Positions 5,260 through 6,288 of a stretch of DNA of 6,288 bases are shown one piece after another. This DNA comes from Methanobacteriota archaeon. GTDB lineage: Archaea > Thermoplasmatota > Poseidoniia > Poseidoniales > Poseidoniaceae. The stretch lies in assembly GCA_002694245.1 (NCBI GenBank), contig NZLM01000021.1, positions 13,993 to 20,280 of the forward strand, written 5' to 3'. The notes below the pieces were generated by a model. It had not been told where the DNA came from. It made no database searches and worked only from the letters and a program-made list of their open reading frames with translations. The translations under genes were made by a program, and so were the position numbers. Within the stretch, counting starts at the first letter, position 1; every line of letters starts with the position of its first letter.

Positions 5260-6288
5260 TTACAATCTTTGATGCATTTTTGCAAGCCTTCCAGGGGTTC
5301 CTGTCCATTCCCATGCAGGTGCACTTGCTCTTGCAGAACCAACACACTGCGAGCCTTGCATTACTAAAACGTCTTCCCCTGACCTAATTGATTTGTCATA
5401 AGATTCCAAATTTGCAAGATTTATATCACCCTTCCATTTGATATCGGGTTTAATTGAGATTCTCTTCAGCGAGGAGCAGTTATCCATTATTCTGATTCCG
5501 ACCTTGGAAATTGAAAAACCACCTCTTTCTGGTGCCCACATACCTATCTGTTCTCCATCTTTCAAAATCTTCCATCTCGGGAATCTTCCCCGAACTTGGA
5601 CGCCATCTAACCATGAATCATTTTGGTGGTGAAGTCGCGCAACTGAGCGAAAGTTATCGAGATTTATCTGTTCACCAGTTCTACGCTTTTTTCTGATGTT
5701 ATTAGATACAGCATTACCAAGGGATTCTAATGCTTCGTGTTTGGTGGAAGAATGACCATTTCTAGTATCGATTACGGGAATGCTGACATCTAAATCTATT
5801 CCTGAGTGATTGATTATTGCTCTGTAGTCATTGTTTTCAAGCAGGGCATCAATCATACTAGTTACACGCTCTAGTTCATCTATGCTCCAATCTCCCGTTA
5901 CTGGAATATCATAGTGACCTGCTGGCCATACCTCTTCCAAATCTCTTGGAACAAGACCGAGAGGTGAAGTAACAATCACTTCATGACCTGCATTGTGATT
6001 TATCGCTCTACGGAATGATTTATGACTTCTTGATGCGGAATATGGCTTTCTCGCCGAACATGGAAGTAGAATCAATAAATCGTCTACACCGGTTGGTTTT
6101 TTGTAGTCATTTTTCATGAAGTCGACCCAGTCTGTAATTATTGGATCACAATGTGCTTCAAAGTTGTGAATACGCAATTGTGTACCCTTTTCTACAACTT
6201 GAGATAGCACGCCTTCTTTCTTGGCAAGTAACTTGTCAAAAAATCTCAAATGTTCTACTAGTCGGGGACTGTTAAGCGACTGGGCTTG
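5260..6288 (-). CDS. arcS: Archaeosine synthase ArcS (TgtA2), C-terminal part (5' end beyond the window)
   Basis: ArcS acts on preQ0 at position 15 of archaeal tRNA, the step toward archaeosine; in many archaea it attaches lysine and the radical-SAM enzyme RaSEA then releases the amidine. The frame is open through the right edge, and the residues there (SLNSPRLVEHLRFFDKLL) read as the tail of a TGT-like domain. The TTG at 6249 is therefore internal and the gene is cut by the window. Counting from that codon, residues 63-76 carry PC-SAR-KPY-SA-S-RS-H, matching the PC-X3-KPY-X2-S-X2-H signature of the family. It is followed by HEVIVTSPLGLVPRDLEEVWPA and HYDIPVTGDW (89-121). A PUA RNA-binding domain fills about 266-329 (KGDINLANL, IRSGEDVLV, GRLAKMHQRL). 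The frame has no break. The gene leads a minus-strand run with rps15 and the RecJ/Cdc45-like gene. RaSEA is not in the window. Confidence 0.93.
   Translation of the reverse strand, partial: QAQSLNSPRLVEHLRFFDKLLAKKEGVLSQVVEKGTQLRIHNFEAHCDPIITDWVDFMKNDYKKPTGVDDLLILLPCSARKPYSASRSHKSFRRAINHNAGHEVIVTSPLGLVPRDLEEVWPAGHYDIPVTGDWSIDELERVTSMIDALLENNDYRAIINHSGIDLDVSIPVIDTRNGHSSTKHEALESLGNAVSNNIRKKRRTGEQINLDNFRSVARLHHQNDSWLDGVQVRGRFPRWKILKDGEQIGMWAPERGGFSISKVGIRIMDNCSSLKRISIKPDIKWKGDINLANLESYDKSIRSGEDVLVMQGSQCVGSARASAPAWEWTGTPGRLAKMHQRL

Noticed and set aside
5438..5696. Two plus-strand open frames of about 60 codons inside arcS
   Set aside because: They overlap the conserved arcS coding sequence in antisense and have no start signals or recognisable features.
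1..6288. tRNA or rRNA genes, CRISPR arrays, insertion sequences, toxin-antitoxin or defence genes
   Set aside because: No tRNA arm patterns, spaced direct repeats, terminal inverted repeats flanking a transposase or defence motifs were seen. The gaps between genes are all under about 80 bases.

Overview
The window looks like chromosomal DNA of a euryarchaeon, most plausibly a marine Thermoplasmatota lineage such as Poseidoniales (Marine Group II). Four visible traits support an archaeal origin: a GluRS of the archaeal (GlnRS-like) type, a uS15 with the long archaeal/eukaryal N-terminus, an archaeosine synthase, and a RecJ/Cdc45-like gene directly behind the uS15 gene. The DNA is fairly AT-rich and has short spacers. 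The narrower placement is an inference from the protein style: many acidic residues, and a secreted ectodomain protein with a C-terminal zinc ribbon.

Left part, about 1-1310: the 3' end of gltX enters from the left edge on the + strand. Its stop overlaps, tail to tail, the end of a small 88-codon gene of unknown function on the - strand.

Middle, 1309-3750, + strand: a 116-residue, mostly helical protein of unknown function is followed by a 672-residue membrane-anchored surface protein. The latter has a signal peptide, a large beta-rich ectodomain, three C-terminal membrane helices and a cytoplasmic CxxC/CxxC zinc ribbon.

Right part, 3776-6288, - strand, transcribed right to left: the C-terminal half of archaeosine synthase (arcS/tgtA2, entering from the right edge), then rps15, then a 298-residue RecJ/Cdc45-family protein that appears to have lost most of its DHH catalytic residues. 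This cluster meets the surface-protein gene tail to tail with 25 nt between them.

Most of the window is translation and tRNA machinery (GluRS, archaeosine, uS15) plus one replication-associated factor. No RNA genes, mobile elements, CRISPR arrays or defence systems were seen. The two items most worth a second look are the degenerate RecJ/Cdc45 homologue and the ectodomain/zinc-ribbon membrane protein. No gap longer than 300 bases lacks a gene if the 88-codon gene is real; if it is not, 984-1308 would be an empty 325-base gap.
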